From an uncultured Paenibacillaceae bacterium (lineage in GTDB: Bacteria > Bacillota > Bacilli > Paenibacillales > DA-C8): a stretch of DNA of 6,292 nt. Of the stretch, positions 5,426-6,292 are shown in pieces; position 1 is the first letter of the stretch; the number at the start of each line of letters is the position of its first letter. The position numbers and the translations under genes are program-made. The stretch is taken from positions 1 through 6,292 of the forward strand of contig CALGAO010000109.1 in NCBI GenBank assembly GCA_937957685.1. Reading direction: 5' to 3'. The notes below the pieces were generated by a model. The model saw only the letters and a program-made list of their open reading frames with translations. It made no database searches and was not told where the DNA came from.

Positions 5426-6292
5426 CTACAAGATTCTCTTGATGGAGACGGTGAGATGCTCCGTCAGGTCCATGAACGTATCCTGCTTCGGTTGCCCGGT
5501 CTCGTCGTACAGAATCTCCACGACCGGCCTTCCCAGGGGCTTGTCGGTGGTATTCACCACGATGCCGATGCACTGGTTGGACAGCTCCACCATGCTGCCC
5601 ACGGAATAGACGGGAATGATCTCCAGGAAGATCGGAACGATCACCGGGTCAAACAGGGTCCCTCCCGCCCCGAGGATATATTCCATGGCTTCCAGAGGTT
5701 CGTACTTCTGCCGATATGGCCTTGGCGTCACCAGCGAGATGTAAACATCGCAGATGCTGACGATCCTGGCAAGCAGATCGATCTCATCCCTGCTGATCCT
5801 GTTGGGGTATCCGGAGCCGTCATAGCGTTCATGGTGCTGCCAGGCGATCCTCGCCACCTCTTCGTCGAAGGTTTCCTTCAATGTCTGGTAACCGATGAGC
5901 GTATGCTCTTCGATGATGCGTCTCTCCTGCTCGTCGAACTGTCTGCGTGCCGTCAGGAGCTTGCGGTCAATCCAGAAATTCCCGATGTCGTAGAGCAATG
6001 CCCCGATCGTCAGAGTGTTCAGCTGCTTGTTGTCCAGATCCATCTTCTGTCCCATGACGATCGCCAGCGTGGCGACCTGGAGCGCCTTGGAGAGCGCATT
6101 CTCCTCGGTCAGTCGCACCTTCATCAATCCGTCCAGTACGGTGGGCAATTGGATCATCGAGTTCAGCTGCAGCAAGATCTGACGCATGTCATGGGGGTCC
6201 AGACCTGGGGCGATCAGAACCTTGCGGACCAGGGATGGCAACTCCGAGATCAGCTCCCTGTGGAAGGACGCGATATATTTCGGCGGGATCTG
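5426..6292 (-). CDS. HD-GYP domain protein, degenerate HD motif, N-terminus missing
   Basis: The frame is open to the right edge, so 288 C-terminal residues are visible. The TTG at 6241 has no ribosome binding site and 17 in-frame codons precede it, so it is not a likely start. HD-GYP proteins typically hydrolyse cyclic-di-GMP in the cytoplasm at a metal centre. Counting from the first visible residue, the HD-GYP domain covers about 60-225. H130 (EEHTLIG), the signature HHERYDGSGYP (153-163), D182 (CDVY), RPYR (191-194) and FDP (214-216) are kept. The HD pair itself reads YD (Y101-D102, in LLYDIGN), and the first-helix His appears to be Lys (about K69). The tail 226-288 (VYSVGSMVEL, then a beta-rich stretch) resembles the C-terminal extension common in Firmicute HD-GYP proteins. 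Loss of metal ligands suggests weak or no phosphodiesterase activity, perhaps a ligand-sensing role. The gene converges on the response regulator gene, 33 bases away. Confidence 0.9.
   Translation of the reverse strand, partial: QIPPKYIASFHRELISELPSLVRKVLIAPGLDPHDMRQILLQLNSMIQLPTVLDGLMKVRLTEENALSKALQVATLAIVMGQKMDLDNKQLNTLTIGALLYDIGNFWIDRKLLTARRQFDEQERRIIEEHTLIGYQTLKETFDEEVARIAWQHHERYDGSGYPNRISRDEIDLLARIVSICDVYISLVTPRPYRQKYEPLEAMEYILGAGGTLFDPVIVPIFLEIIPVYSVGSMVELSNQCIGIVVNTTDKPLGRPVVEILYDETGQPKQDTFMDLTEHLTVSIKRIL

Overview
The window looks like chromosomal DNA from a Gram-positive, spore-forming Firmicute of the Paenibacillus type. The reasons are strong GGAGG-type ribosome binding sites, a secreted protein ending in three S-layer homology (SLH) domains, U-tract intrinsic terminators, an OmpR-type response regulator and an HD-GYP protein. 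The genus is inferred from gene style, not proven. Most of the window is fairly GC-rich, but about 835-1600 is clearly AT-rich.

Layout from left to right. (1) 1-624, plus strand: the 3' part of a gene for a VCBS/FG-GAP-like protein with calcium-loop-like motifs. Its start lies off the left edge. (2) 625-941: non-coding. It holds a strong hairpin with a U-run (767-834), then an AT-rich stretch without a convincing promoter. (3) 942-1061: a possible 39-codon leader ORF with an excellent ribosome binding site. Its stop overlaps the next start as ATGA. (4) 1058-4483: a 1141-residue surface protein made of a signal peptide, an N-terminal jelly-roll-like domain, one tandem-95-type and four Ig/cadherin-like repeats, a Pro-rich linker, a wall-proximal region and three SLH domains. 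(5) 4484-4678: an intrinsic terminator (4513-4556), a candidate sigma-A promoter (4585-4612) and a strong ribosome binding site (4665-4672). (6) 4679-5392: a 237-residue OmpR/PhoB-family response regulator with no adjacent sensor kinase in view. (7) 5426-6292, minus strand: the C-terminal 288 residues of an HD-GYP protein whose N-terminus runs off the right edge.

The SLH protein would be exported and held non-covalently on the cell wall, probably acting in adhesion or as a surface-layer component. The response regulator and HD-GYP protein are signalling proteins, the latter from the cyclic-di-GMP phosphodiesterase family. That they control the surface protein is only suggested by proximity. 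Points for follow-up: the low-GC 5' module of the SLH gene with its leader ORF; an HD-GYP domain lacking the His of the HD pair; and a receiver domain with Asn at the usual Mg2+-binding Asp. I saw no tRNA, rRNA, CRISPR array or insertion sequence, and no clear evidence of a wholly new system.
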